Notes under the pieces: generated by a model
What the model saw: the letters and a program-made list of their open reading frames with translations, nothing else
What the model was told of the DNA's origin: nothing
The model's database searches: none
Made by a program: the position numbers and the translations under genes
Assembly (NCBI GenBank): GCA_001449105.1
Contig: LNIY01000093.1
Span: 1-42,344, forward strand
Direction: 5' to 3'
DNA: 42,344 bases
Source: Caulobacter vibrioides
Lineage (GTDB): Bacteria > Pseudomonadota > Alphaproteobacteria > Caulobacterales > Caulobacteraceae
Shown: piece by piece, positions 17,494-25,270 of the stretch
Layout of the letters: every line of letters begins with the position of its first letter
Numbering within the stretch: position 1 is the first letter of the stretch

Positions 17494-18051
17494 ATGGCGG
17501 ATATCGGAGAACTGGTCGCGGCCCTGCCCGACAAGTCCTTGCTTCTGCTCGACGACGATGCGCCGCTGCGCACACGTCTTGGTCGAGCTTTGGAACAGCG
17601 CGGCTTCGAGGTGACGCTTTGCGCCTCGGTGGCCGAGGCGATCGGCTCGCTGAAGAGCCAGGCCCCGGCTCACGCGGTGCTCGACATGCGGCTGGAGGAC
17701 GGTTCGGGGCTGAAGGTCGTCGAGGCCGTTCGCGACGCCCGCGCCGACGCCAAGATCATCATGCTGACCGGCTACGGCAACATCGCCACCGCGGTGGCGG
17801 CGGTGAAGGCCGGGGTGGTCGACTACCTCTCCAAGCCGGCCGACGCCGACGACGTGGCCCGCGCCCTGCTGGCCGCCAAGGACGCCGCGCCCGCCCCGCC
17901 GGAAAACCCGATGAGCGCCGACCGCGTGCGCTGGGAGCACATCCAGCGCGTCTACGAGATGTGCGGCCACAACGTCTCCGAGACGGCCCGCCGCCTCAAC
18001 ATGCACCGCCGCACGCTGCAGCGGATCCTGGCGAAGCGGGCGCCGCGCTAA
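17494..18051 (+). CDS. regA: Response regulator RegA/PrrA/ActR type
   Basis: A 185-residue two-domain regulator. Receiver domain: acidic pair near D20-D22 in LLLLDDDAPL, phospho-acceptor D64 in AVLDMRLEDG, T92 and K114. After a Pro-rich hinge (APAPPENP) comes a Fis-type helix-turn-helix, GHNVSETARRLNMHRRTLQRIL, typical of RegA. ATG 17494 is chosen because GGGGAGG lies 10 bp upstream and the length then matches RegA proteins of about 184 residues. The ATG at 17470 lacks a Shine-Dalgarno. It is the partner of the regB kinase just upstream. Confidence 0.96.
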   Translation: MADIGELVAALPDKSLLLLDDDAPLRTRLGRALEQRGFEVTLCASVAEAIGSLKSQAPAHAVLDMRLEDGSGLKVVEAVRDARADAKIIMLTGYGNIATAVAAVKAGVVDYLSKPADADDVARALLAAKDAAPAPPENPMSADRVRWEHIQRVYEMCGHNVSETARRLNMHRRTLQRILAKRAPR

Positions 18052-18243
18052 CCCCCTCAGTCGCTCCGCGACAGCTCCCCCCAGAGAGGGAGCATCCTGG
18101 TTCGCGCTACTAAATCCTCCCCCTCTGGGGGAGGTGGCCCGGAGGGCCGGAGGGGGGACGTTTTCAGCTTTCGCGACGCTGGACGTCCGAGTGACTCCCC
18201 TCTCCGTCGCCTCCGGCGACACCTCTCCCACGGGGAGAGGGTC
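18052..18243. repeat. Composite double-hairpin palindromic repeat, copy B
   Basis: At least three units related to copy A: one at 18052-18096 (CCCCCTCAGTCGCTCCGCGACAGCTCCCCCC and a G-rich return), one at about 18116-18160 (CCTCCCCCTCTGGGGGAGG, GGCCCGGAGGGCC, GGAGGGGGG) and an inverted one at about 18196-18243 (CCCCTCTCCGTCGCCTCCGGCGACACCTCTCCC, CGGGGAGAGG). It fills the whole gap between convergent regA and the SDR gene. Confidence 0.8.
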
Positions 18244-18249
18244 TCCAGA

Positions 18250-19035
18250 TCACATCGCCGAGATCCCGCCGTCGAGCTTCAGCTCGGCGCCGGTCATGAA
18301 CTTGCTCTCGTCGCTGGCCAGGTACAGCACCGCGTTGGCGATGTCGTCGGGCTCGCCGATGTGGCCCAGCGGGATCTGCCGGCCGAGCTTGGCGTGCGCC
18401 TCCTCCTTGCCCAGCCGCTGGCTCAGCGGATCCAGGATCGGGGTGTCGATGAAGGTCGGGTGGATCGAGTTCGAGCGGATGTCGAGCCCGAGCTTGGCGC
18501 AGTAGAGCGCGATGTTCTTGGAGAGCAGCCAGACCCCGGCCTTGGAGGCGTTGTAGGCGGGCGAGTTGTGGTTGGCGATCAGGCCGGCGATCGAGCTGAT
18601 GTTGACGATTGAGCCGGGTTGATGGGCCCGCATGTGGGTCAGGGCGTGCTTGGCCCCCAGGAAGACGCTGTCGACATTGATCGACATGATCTTCTTCCAG
18701 AGGTCGAACTCCATCTGCTCCAGCGGCTTGTCGCCGGCCACCCCGGCGTTGTTGACCAGCACCGAGAGGCCGCCCATGTCGGCGGCGGCCGCTTCCAGCG
18801 CTGCGATCCACTGGTCTTCCCGGGTCACGTCGAGGGCGTAGGCGAAGGCCGTGCCGGCGCCGTGGGCGGCGTTGATCTCGGCCGCCACCGCCTTGGCCCC
18901 GTCGACATTGATGTCGGCCAGGGCGACCTTGGCCCCTTCGGCGGCCAGCTTGCGCGCCGCCGCCGCGCCCAGGCCCTGGGCCGCGCCGGTGATGAAGGCC
19001 TTCTTGCCGGCGACCCGGCCCGTGGTCTGCGCCAT
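18250..19035 (-). CDS. SDR-family NAD(P)-dependent oxidoreductase
   Basis: A 261-residue classical short-chain dehydrogenase. The cofactor loop is TGAAQGLG (16-23), followed by NNAG (95-98) and the catalytic Ser near 147-148 with Y161 and K165 in YNASK. An acidic residue after the second strand (ADIN, D41) favours NAD over NADP. Substrate is not readable; relatives oxidise secondary alcohols, steroids or hydroxyacyl compounds. A perfect CAAAC-GATA-GTTTG palindrome lies about 20 bp upstream of the start, suggesting TetR-type control linked to lipid metabolism (inferred). Confidence 0.93.
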   Translation of the reverse strand: MAQTTGRVAGKKAFITGAAQGLGAAAARKLAAEGAKVALADINVDGAKAVAAEINAAHGAGTAFAYALDVTREDQWIAALEAAAADMGGLSVLVNNAGVAGDKPLEQMEFDLWKKIMSINVDSVFLGAKHALTHMRAHQPGSIVNISSIAGLIANHNSPAYNASKAGVWLLSKNIALYCAKLGLDIRSNSIHPTFIDTPILDPLSQRLGKEEAHAKLGRQIPLGHIGEPDDIANAVLYLASDESKFMTGAELKLDGGISAM

Positions 19036-19053
19036 TCGGCGTCCTCCCTGAAA

Positions 19054-19071
19054 TTCAAACGATAGTTTGAA
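19054..19071 (-). promoter_or_regulatory. Palindromic operator candidate upstream of the SDR gene
   Basis: TTCAAAC-GATA-GTTTGAA is a perfect 7-bp inverted repeat with a 4-bp spacer. Its core CAAAC-N4-GTTTG matches the published consensus of the TetR-family fatty-acid regulator PsrA (C/G-AAAC, N2-4, GTTT-G/C). It lies 19 bp before the SDR start. A second match is at 20089-20102. No TetR-type gene is in the window. Confidence 0.6.
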
Positions 19072-19111
19072 CTGGATGCGGGAGGAGGGGAAGGGGTGTT
19101 CGCTGTCGGCC

Positions 19112-19399
19112 CTATCCCGCGATCGCGTCCATGAACTTGGCCAGCTGCACGTCGCGCTCGCTCACCCCGTCGCAGTCGTGGGTGGTCAGGGTCACCTCGA
19201 CGCGATTGTAGACGTTGAACCACTCGGGGTGATGGTCGCGCTTGTCGGCCTCGATGGCCACGCGGGTCATGAAGCCGAAGGCGGCGTTGAAGTCGGCGAA
19301 CTTGTAGGTCTTCGCGATGGCGTCCTTGCCGCCGGCGGCGGTCCAGCCCTGGAGCTGGGAAAGGGCGGCGGCGGCGCCGATCTTGGCGGGGCGGGTCAT
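19112..19399 (-). CDS. phhB: 4a-hydroxytetrahydrobiopterin dehydratase
   Basis: A 95-residue pterin-4a-carbinolamine dehydratase. The active-site motif is [13 protein letters not shown] (H56, H57, P58), with a third His in LTTHDCDG (H74). It dehydrates 4a-hydroxy-tetrahydropterin to regenerate the cofactor of aromatic amino-acid hydroxylases. No phenylalanine hydroxylase gene is nearby, so its partner is elsewhere or the protein serves another pterin. AGGAG precedes the ATG at 19399. It lies 30 bp downstream of the HAD-like gene in the same direction. Confidence 0.93.
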   Translation of the reverse strand: MTRPAKIGAAAALSQLQGWTAAGGKDAIAKTYKFADFNAAFGFMTRVAIEADKRDHHPEWFNVYNRVEVTLTTHDCDGVSERDVQLAKFMDAIAG

Positions 19400-19428
19400 G
19401 CGGACGGCTCCTGGAAACTGCTGCTTCT

Positions 19429-20073
19429 TCAGAACGACAATCCGGTGGCCGCCGCAAGCTCCGCCAGCGCCTGGTCCTCGCTGGAGACCTTGATGGCGAC
19501 CATCCCCAAGGCCGCGGCCGGCTTGCAGTTGATCCCCAGGTCGTCGAGGTAGACGCAGTGCTCGGGCGCTGCGTCCAGCAGCTCGCACATCATCTGATAG
19601 ATGCGCGGATCGGGCTTGCGCACCCCGGCCTTGGAGCTTTCGATCAGGGCGTCGAACTGGCCGAGGATCTCGGCGACGGCGGCGGCCTTGTCGGCCGAGG
19701 CCGCCATGCCCGCGCCATGGCCCGCGCCCGGCACGTTGTTGGTGATGCAGCCGACCTTGAACCGCGCCTTGCACGCCTTCAGCGCCGCGACCATCCGGGG
19801 GCGGATGTCGCCCGACAGCAGGGGCAGCACGTCGCGCCCCGGCACGGCGTGGCCCAGGCACGCGGACTCCTCCAGGAACAGCGCGTCGAAGCTCGCCGCG
19901 TCGATCTCGGCCCGCTCGAACCGGGCCCAGGCGTTGTCGTCGGGATCGCGGGCGTTGACCGAGCGGATGAAGTCGGTCGGCAGGTCGTTGCGGGCCTCGT
20001 AGCGGCGGAAGGCCTCGAAGGGCGAGGTGGTGAACACGCCGCCGAAATCCCAGATCACCGCCTCGATCGCCAT
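19429..20073 (-). CDS. HAD-like hydrolase with altered catalytic loop
   Basis: A 214-residue haloacid-dehalogenase-fold protein. Motif 1 is [13 protein letters not shown]. The first Asp (D9) is present, but the second Asp of the usual DxDx(T/V) is Gly. Motif 2 is CITNN and motif 3 is the Lys in RKPDPRIYQ, followed by [12 protein letters not shown]. This resembles the HAD domains of soluble epoxide hydrolase and ACAD10-type proteins, which sit in fatty-acid breakdown contexts. ATG 20073 gives the family N-terminus; ATG 20088, five codons upstream, is equally possible. A palindrome like that upstream of the SDR gene lies at 20089-20102. Confidence 0.85.
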   Translation of the reverse strand: MAIEAVIWDFGGVFTTSPFEAFRRYEARNDLPTDFIRSVNARDPDDNAWARFERAEIDAASFDALFLEESACLGHAVPGRDVLPLLSGDIRPRMVAALKACKARFKVGCITNNVPGAGHGAGMAASADKAAAVAEILGQFDALIESSKAGVRKPDPRIYQMMCELLDAAPEHCVYLDDLGINCKPAAALGMVAIKVSSEDQALAELAAATGLSF

Positions 20074-20088
20074 CGCCTCGCCCGCCAT

Positions 20089-20102
20089 GAAACAGTTGTT
20101 TG
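20089..20102 (-). promoter_or_regulatory. Palindromic operator candidate upstream of the HAD gene
   Basis: GAAAC-AGTT-GTTTG is an inverted repeat with the same half-sites and 4-bp spacer as the site at 19054-19071, and it also fits the PsrA-type consensus. It touches the alternative ATG at 20088 and lies 15 bp before ATG 20073. A regulator bound here would cover the ribosome-binding region or the promoter. Confidence 0.5.
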
Positions 20103-20231
20103 AAATCACTCTAGGCGAGGACGGCGGCGGGGAAAAGCCACGACGAACAATGGTTAAGCTCGCCTTCATGGCGAAAAAGCGCGCGCGGCTCGCCGGGCTC
20201 TGGTCTACTGGCGGGCCTGGAGTATCCCCCA

Positions 20232-20813
20232 ATGCGCCAACTCGTCCTTATCGCCTTCGCCGCCGGGATCGCCCTGGCCTCGCCGGCTTTCGCCGGAGAC
20301 CGCTACGGCCTGGCCGGCGGTCCGCCGGACCGCTCGAACCTGCCGGTCGATCCAGAGATCCTGCCGCCCGACACCCGGCCCGGCGAATGCGTGAACCGCC
20401 GCGTCACCGGTCCCGGCGGCGCCTATCGCTGGGAGCGGGTGGAGTGCGACGACGGCGAGCGCGGCTGGAGCGACTTCGATCGCTGGAGCTATGGCCGCCC
20501 GCCGCTGCGGGTCGACGACCGGGGCGCGCCGCCGCCCGCCTACGTCCCGCCGCCCCCGCCGCAGGCCGACTACGCGCCCGACCGCTACAGCCGCCGCCAC
20601 GACGATGGGCCAGGCTATGCGCCGCCGGCCTACGCCCAGGGCGGCTATTCGCGTCAGGAAGAGGGCTACGAGTACAGCCGCGAAAGCCGCTACGACAGCG
20701 GCTATGGCGCCTATCCCCCGCCGCCGCCCCAAGGTGGGTACGGCTACGCGACCTGGACCTCGGCCGGTCGCGACGAGTACGGCTTCCTGGTCTGGCCGGG
20801 CAAGCAGCCTTAG
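20232..20813 (+). CDS. Secreted Tyr/Pro/Gly-rich protein
   Basis: A 193-residue exported protein. A signal peptide (MRQLVLIAFAAGIALASPAFA, cleavage near residue 21) is followed by a short ordered part with two Cys (PGECVNRRV and VECDDGE). A long low-complexity region then runs to the end (PPPAYVPPPPPQADYAP, GGYSRQEEGYEYSRESRYDSGYGAYPPPPPQGGYG). This composition suggests a disordered envelope or surface protein. No family or activity was recognised. Its stop is 8 bp from the stop of convergent rsmD. Confidence 0.75.
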   Translation: MRQLVLIAFAAGIALASPAFAGDRYGLAGGPPDRSNLPVDPEILPPDTRPGECVNRRVTGPGGAYRWERVECDDGERGWSDFDRWSYGRPPLRVDDRGAPPPAYVPPPPPQADYAPDRYSRRHDDGPGYAPPAYAQGGYSRQEEGYEYSRESRYDSGYGAYPPPPPQGGYGYATWTSAGRDEYGFLVWPGKQP

Positions 20814-20820
20814 GGCGAGG

Positions 20821-21384
20821 CTAGATCAGCCGCAGGAACAGCACCCGGGCCGCGCCGTAGTCGCGGGCGTCGAGGGTCTCGAAGGCGTCAAGCACCGGGT
20901 CGGGCTCGCCGACGCCGCGCTCGAACACCACGATCGCGTTCGGGGCCAGCCAGCCGCCGGCGACCAGCTCGGCCAGGGCCTTCTCGCCCAGGCCCTTGGC
21001 GTAGGGCGGGTCGAGGAAGGCGATGTCGAAGGCCGCGCCGGCGCTGGCCGGGCGGGGGCCAAGGTCGGTGGCGTCGCGCCGATGCACGCGGGTCTGGCCG
21101 AACAGGCCGAAGGCGTCGATGTTCTGGCGGATCGCGCCGCGCGCGGCCTCGTTGGTCTCGACGAACAGGCAGTTCACGGCCCCGCGCGAGAGGGCTTCCA
21201 GGCCCAGGGCGCCGGAGCCGGCGAAGACGTCGATCACCCGCGCCCCATGCAGTTCCGGCGCCCAGGCGGCGTGCTCGAGGATGTTGAACACGGCCTGGCG
21301 GGCGCGGTCGGAGGTGGGACGGGGGGCGTCGCCCGGCGGGGGGGCGATGGCCTTGCCGCGATACTGGCCCGAGACGATGCGCAT
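20821..21384 (-). CDS. rsmD: 16S rRNA (guanine966-N2)-methyltransferase
   Basis: A 187-residue Rossmann methyltransferase. It starts MRIVSGQYRGKAI, typical of RsmD. The SAM-binding loop is VIDVFAGSGALGLEALSRG (51-69) and the catalytic motif is DPPY (125-128). It methylates N2 of G966 in helix 31 of 16S rRNA. Its ATG overlaps the stop of the upstream channel gene by one base (TGATG), so the two are translationally coupled. Confidence 0.94.
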   Translation of the reverse strand: MRIVSGQYRGKAIAPPPGDAPRPTSDRARQAVFNILEHAAWAPELHGARVIDVFAGSGALGLEALSRGAVNCLFVETNEAARGAIRQNIDAFGLFGQTRVHRRDATDLGPRPASAGAAFDIAFLDPPYAKGLGEKALAELVAGGWLAPNAIVVFERGVGEPDPVLDAFETLDARDYGAARVLFLRLI

Positions 21385-22037
21385 CAGGCCGCTGCCTCCT
21401 CGGCTTCGAGTTCGGTTTCGCGTTCGCCGGCGGCGGCGCGGCGGCGCATGAAGCGGCCCCCGGCGACGAAGGCGGCGATGGCCAGGGCCAGCGGGATCAG
21501 GCCCCAGATGTGGTTCAGGCTGAACAGGATCAGGCCGCACATCAGGCCGGGCGCGACCGCCGTGCGGGCCAGGGTGAACAGGGCCTCGCCGCGATGCACG
21601 CGGCCGGCCAGCTCGCCGGCGAAGGCCGCATAGCCCCAGACGATCGACAGGGCGACGCCGATCGCCGCCACCAGGCCGACATAGACGAAGGTGGCCTCGG
21701 GCGAGGCGTGCTCCCACAGCAGCTCGGTGGTCAGGGGCAGGAGGGCGATCAGGCCCAGCGCCGCCAGGTTCAGCACGTCCAGCACGCCGTTGGCGGCGCG
21801 CAGGCGGGCGAAGATCCGGCGGTGGCTGATCCAGTAGACGCCGATCACCGCGAAGCTGACCGCATAGGCCCACAGCTTGTGGCTCATCTGGCCGAACAGG
21901 TCGGCGACGCCGTGCCAGTGCTCGGGCGGATGGATCTCGATGGCCAGCAGGGTGATGGCGATCGCGAAGACCGCGTCGGAAAACAGCACCAGGCGGTGCA
22001 GGTGGCGGTCGGCCGCCTCGTGCTCGATCTTGCTCAT
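21384..22037 (-). CDS. TMEM175/DUF1211-family membrane protein
   Basis: A 217-residue integral membrane protein with about six hydrophobic helices. The first carries the family hallmark RLVLFSDAVFAIAITLLAIEI (FSD motif near 19-21), as in bacterial TMEM175 potassium channels. The C-terminal tail is short and charged (MRRRAAAGERETELEAEEAAA). A potassium leak-channel role is known for some bacterial members and is inferred here. It is coupled to rsmD downstream through a TGATG overlap. Confidence 0.9.
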   Translation of the reverse strand: MSKIEHEAADRHLHRLVLFSDAVFAIAITLLAIEIHPPEHWHGVADLFGQMSHKLWAYAVSFAVIGVYWISHRRIFARLRAANGVLDVLNLAALGLIALLPLTTELLWEHASPEATFVYVGLVAAIGVALSIVWGYAAFAGELAGRVHRGEALFTLARTAVAPGLMCGLILFSLNHIWGLIPLALAIAAFVAGGRFMRRRAAAGERETELEAEEAAA

Positions 22038-22178
22038 GAAACCCCCATCGACAACCGCCGATGTGTGCCGTCATTGCCGCGTGACGGCAAGTCGCGGGCG
22101 GTGTTTGCGCGAAACCTCTTTTCCTTCGGCTCGCGGCCGATTAGCGAGGAGGCGGGTGCTGTATGGGAACGGGCGGCT

Positions 22179-23123
22179 GTGTTCGAGGACGTGAGACGTT
22201 CGGCGTTTCTGGACGACCTGACGCCGGCTGACCGGCGCATCGGGCGCGTCCTGCTGAGCCTGCCGGTCGGCGTGGTCGCCGCGGCCCTGGCGGCGTTGAT
22301 CGGCGGCGTGTTCGTCATGGCCCTGTTCACGGGCCTGCTCGACGGCGGCTTCGAACAGGCCAAGGGCCTGATGCTGTCGCTGTCGAACCCCAAGGCCGGC
22401 GCGCTCGACCTGGTCACCCTTCTGTTCGTGCTGTGCCTGCTGACGGCCACCAACGGCGGCATGGCCGTGGCCTTCGCCGGCGTGGCGGCGCTGCTGCACG
22501 AGCGGCGCCTGCGCAGCTACCTGACCAGCGCCCCGGTCTATCGCTGGCGCCTGACGCTGCTGGGCCTGGTCCTGTTCGCCGTGACCGTCGGCCCGCTGCT
22601 GGCGGCGAGCGCCCGCCTCGATCCGCACGCGCCGCCGATGCCGATCCTGACCCTGACCTCCAGCCTGGACGGCCGGATCGTCCACGCCGCCGGCGCCATC
22701 GGCCTGCTGCTGCTGGCCGCCGCCGCCGAGGAGCTGGTGTTCCGCGGCTGGCTGCTGAAGCTGACCGGCGCCTTCACGCGCCGGATCTGGCTGATCCTGC
22801 TGATCAACGGCGCGGCCTTCTCGACGATCCATTTCGACCCCAACCCCGACGCCTTCCTGGTGCGGGCGGTGCTGGGCGTCGGCCTGGCCTGGGCCACCCT
22901 GCGTCTGGGCGGCGTCGAGTTCGCGGTCGGCGCCCACGCGGCCAACAACATCGTCATCGTGCTGTTCCTGCAGCCCATGGCCCTGGCGCCCGAGCCGCCG
23001 CATCCGTTCCGCTGGGAGGTGCTGCCGATCTGCGTGGTGATGCTGGGGATCTATGTCGGCCTGGCCGAACTGGTGGCCCGCACGCCGCGCCTGTCGCGCT
23101 GGGCCGGGGTGGCGACCGCCTAG
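22179..23123 (+). CDS. CPBP-family intramembrane metalloprotease
   Basis: A 314-residue membrane protein with about eight hydrophobic helices. The CPBP (Abi/Rce1-like) motifs are in order: EExxxR as EELVFR (E184, E185, R189), FxxxH as FSTIH (H218), and HxxxN as HAANN (H253, N257). Relatives process prenylated or signal peptides, or act in bacteriocin self-immunity; the target here is unknown. The reading frame is open far upstream. GTG 22179 (MFEDVRRS) is the best start I see, without a strong Shine-Dalgarno; GTG 22191 is an alternative. Confidence 0.86.
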   Translation: MFEDVRRSAFLDDLTPADRRIGRVLLSLPVGVVAAALAALIGGVFVMALFTGLLDGGFEQAKGLMLSLSNPKAGALDLVTLLFVLCLLTATNGGMAVAFAGVAALLHERRLRSYLTSAPVYRWRLTLLGLVLFAVTVGPLLAASARLDPHAPPMPILTLTSSLDGRIVHAAGAIGLLLLAAAAEELVFRGWLLKLTGAFTRRIWLILLINGAAFSTIHFDPNPDAFLVRAVLGVGLAWATLRLGGVEFAVGAHAANNIVIVLFLQPMALAPEPPHPFRWEVLPICVVMLGIYVGLAELVARTPRLSRWAGVATA

Positions 23124-23129
23124 AACGGC

Positions 23130-23819
23130 TCAGGTCTCGGGATCGTCCGACCAGCGCAGCGGCGGGGCCTGGGCCTTAAGCGCCAGCATCGCCTCGCGCA
23201 GGGCGTCCATGAAGGCCGCCCGCCTGCCGGTCCAGGCCACCGGCTCGCCCACCAGCACCGCGCAGTTCAGCGGCACCGGCACGCTGGCGCCCTTGGGCAG
23301 CACGCGGCCCGCGCCCTGGATCCACACCGGGATCACCGGGGCGTCGGGAAAGGCTTCGGCCAGGCGGGCGACGCCGCCCTTCAACTGGCCCATGGCGTCG
23401 CTGGCGCCGTCGCCGCGCGTGCCTTCGGGGAAGACCAGCACGATCTCGCCCGCCGCCAGGGCGGCGCGGGCCGGGGCCAGCACGTCCTCGCCCTCGCCTT
23501 GGCCCAGACCTTGGGCCGCGCGCCGACCGGCCTTGCTGCGGGCCACCGGCACGATGCCGATCACGTGGCGCGAGAACCAGCCGATGACCGGGTCGCGCAG
23601 GAAATAGTCGGCCGCCGCCGCCGGCCGCAGCTTCGACACCGCCCGCGACGGGAAGATCGACAGCATCAGGAGGGTGTCGACATGGCTGGCGTGGTTGGCG
23701 GCGATGATCGCCGGGCCCTTCAGCGGCAGGCGCTCGCGGCCGGAGACGTCGGCCCCGGTCATGAACAGGGCCAGCGGCCGGGCGACGAGGACGAGCAGGA
23801 GGAAGCGGAGCAGGCGCAC
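23130..23819 (-). CDS. PlsC-type 1-acyl-glycerol-3-phosphate acyltransferase
   Basis: A 229-residue acyltransferase with a hydrophobic N-terminus. Motif I is NHASHVD (H43, D48) and motif III is FPEGTR (130-135). The segment PVIPVWIQGAG matches motif IV. It would acylate lysophosphatidate or a similar acceptor at the membrane. It lies 13 bp downstream of the cytidylyltransferase gene in the same direction, next to a divergent CDP-alcohol phosphotransferase, so the group looks like one lipid-synthesis unit rather than the housekeeping plsC. Confidence 0.92.
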   Translation of the reverse strand: MRLLRFLLLVLVARPLALFMTGADVSGRERLPLKGPAIIAANHASHVDTLLMLSIFPSRAVSKLRPAAAADYFLRDPVIGWFSRHVIGIVPVARSKAGRRAAQGLGQGEGEDVLAPARAALAAGEIVLVFPEGTRGDGASDAMGQLKGGVARLAEAFPDAPVIPVWIQGAGRVLPKGASVPVPLNCAVLVGEPVAWTGRRAAFMDALREAMLALKAQAPPLRWSDDPET

Positions 23820-23831
23820 GGCGCGACTAGA

Positions 23832-24818
23832 TCAGAACCGGTCCAGCGCGAACAGCGCCAGGAGGTGGAAGTAGAGCGGGGCGGTGAAGGTCAGGCTGTC
23901 GGCGCGGTCCAGCACCCCGCCGTGGCCGGGGATGGCGTGCGAGGTGTCCTTGACCCCGATGTCGCGCTTGATGGCGCTCATGGTCACGTCGCCGGCGAAG
24001 CCCGCCGCCGGCAGCACCAGGGCGACGATCAGCAGGCCGTGGCCCGCCAGCGGCGTAAACACCGGTCCCACGAACCAGATCAGCGCGGCGGTGGTGACCC
24101 AGCCGCCCAGGAAGCCTTCCCAGGTCTTGTTGGGACTGACGCTGGGCAGGATCTTGCGGCGGCCCAGGAGCTTGCCCCAGACGTACTGCGCCACGTCGTT
24201 GAACTCGGTGGCCAGCAGGAGGAAGAACACCAGGCCCGCCGCGCCGGCCGGCAGGTTCTCGCCCGGCGGCACGCGCATCAGGAAGGCGACGAAGCCCAGA
24301 TTGTAGACGCAGGTGACCAGGCCCCAGTGGAAGGTCGCGGCGCTGGCGAGGTAGCCCTTGGTCTGGCCGATCAGGGCCATCAGCGCCGGCAACCCCAGGA
24401 ACACCCACACCGGGATGAACACCAGGTAGAACATGTAGCGGTCGGCGAAGATGAAGCCGTAGGCCGCCAGCAGGCAGCCATAGGCGGCCAGGATCGCCGG
24501 ACGATCCTCGCGTCGGCGCACGGCCAGCGACAGGAACTCGCGCAGGGCCAGGAACGAGATGAAGGCGAAGACGGCGGTGGTCGCCTGCCAGCCCAGCAGC
24601 AGGGCGCCGGCCAGCAGGGCCACCATTCCCCACCACGAGACGATGCGCAGCCGCAGTTCCTCGTAGGACTTGCCGGGCTTGAGGCGCGGCAGCACGGCGG
24701 CGATGGCGCTGGCCACGCCCAGCAGGATCACCACCCCGGCCAGCCCCGCCAGCAGCGGCGCAGGCTGCGCGGCCAGGAAACGGCCTGCATGTCCGGTCAG
24801 ATCGCCGATGAAGTCCAT
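23832..24818 (-). CDS. CdsA-family phosphatidate cytidylyltransferase
   Basis: A 328-residue protein with about eight membrane helices. It makes CDP-diacylglycerol from phosphatidate and CTP. The family signature is at residues 293-308 (SHAIPGHGGVLDRADS), preceded by SPNKTWEGFLGG and by GDVTMSAIKRDIGVKD. It is longer than a typical housekeeping CdsA and its partner genes resemble Escherichia coli ynbAB (ynbB being CdsA-like). ATG 24818 has GGGAG upstream. The start is only 71 bp from the divergent gene, so the two transcripts share a promoter region. Confidence 0.93.
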   Translation of the reverse strand: MDFIGDLTGHAGRFLAAQPAPLLAGLAGVVILLGVASAIAAVLPRLKPGKSYEELRLRIVSWWGMVALLAGALLLGWQATTAVFAFISFLALREFLSLAVRRREDRPAILAAYGCLLAAYGFIFADRYMFYLVFIPVWVFLGLPALMALIGQTKGYLASAATFHWGLVTCVYNLGFVAFLMRVPPGENLPAGAAGLVFFLLLATEFNDVAQYVWGKLLGRRKILPSVSPNKTWEGFLGGWVTTAALIWFVGPVFTPLAGHGLLIVALVLPAAGFAGDVTMSAIKRDIGVKDTSHAIPGHGGVLDRADSLTFTAPLYFHLLALFALDRF

Positions 24819-24889
24819 GGACGCTCCCGTTCGCACTACTCCCGGTATAGCCTAGTTGCCGACGGTTACGAGCCGGGGAGTTTTCGTCG

Positions 24890-25270
24890 ATGTCGCGCAT
24901 CCTGCGCTCCAGCCTGGTCCACGCCGCCTTCGGCTTCCTGCTGATGGGCGGCTGGACCCTGTGGGCCAACCGCGCCCACGGCCTGGCCTGGGTTCCGGCC
25001 CTCGCCCAGGGCCTGCTGTCGGCGGGGCTGACGGCGCTGCTGAAAAAGACGCTGGAGCGGCTGGACGGCCGGTTTTCCGGCGTCGTCGCCCTGGCCCTGC
25101 CGCCGGCGATAACCGCCGCCGCCATCCTGGCGACCCTGACCATCGTCCACCGCCTGATCGGCACGCCGGAACTTCTGGCGACGATCGCCTTTCCCTGGAC
25201 GATGTCGACCCTCTACGCCATCGCCTACAACGCCCGCCTGGTCGCCGACCGGAGAAAGGCCGCGCCATGA
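24890..25270 (+). CDS. Small membrane protein in the lipid cassette
   Basis: A 126-residue protein with three or four hydrophobic helices (about 7-24, 32-50, 62-84 and 95-113). No catalytic motif is visible and I do not recognise the family. GGGGAG lies 12 bp before the ATG. Its TGA overlaps the ATG of the CDP-alcohol phosphotransferase as ATGA (25267-25270), so the two proteins are made together and may form a complex. Confidence 0.75.
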   Translation: MSRILRSSLVHAAFGFLLMGGWTLWANRAHGLAWVPALAQGLLSAGLTALLKKTLERLDGRFSGVVALALPPAITAAAILATLTIVHRLIGTPELLATIAFPWTMSTLYAIAYNARLVADRRKAAP

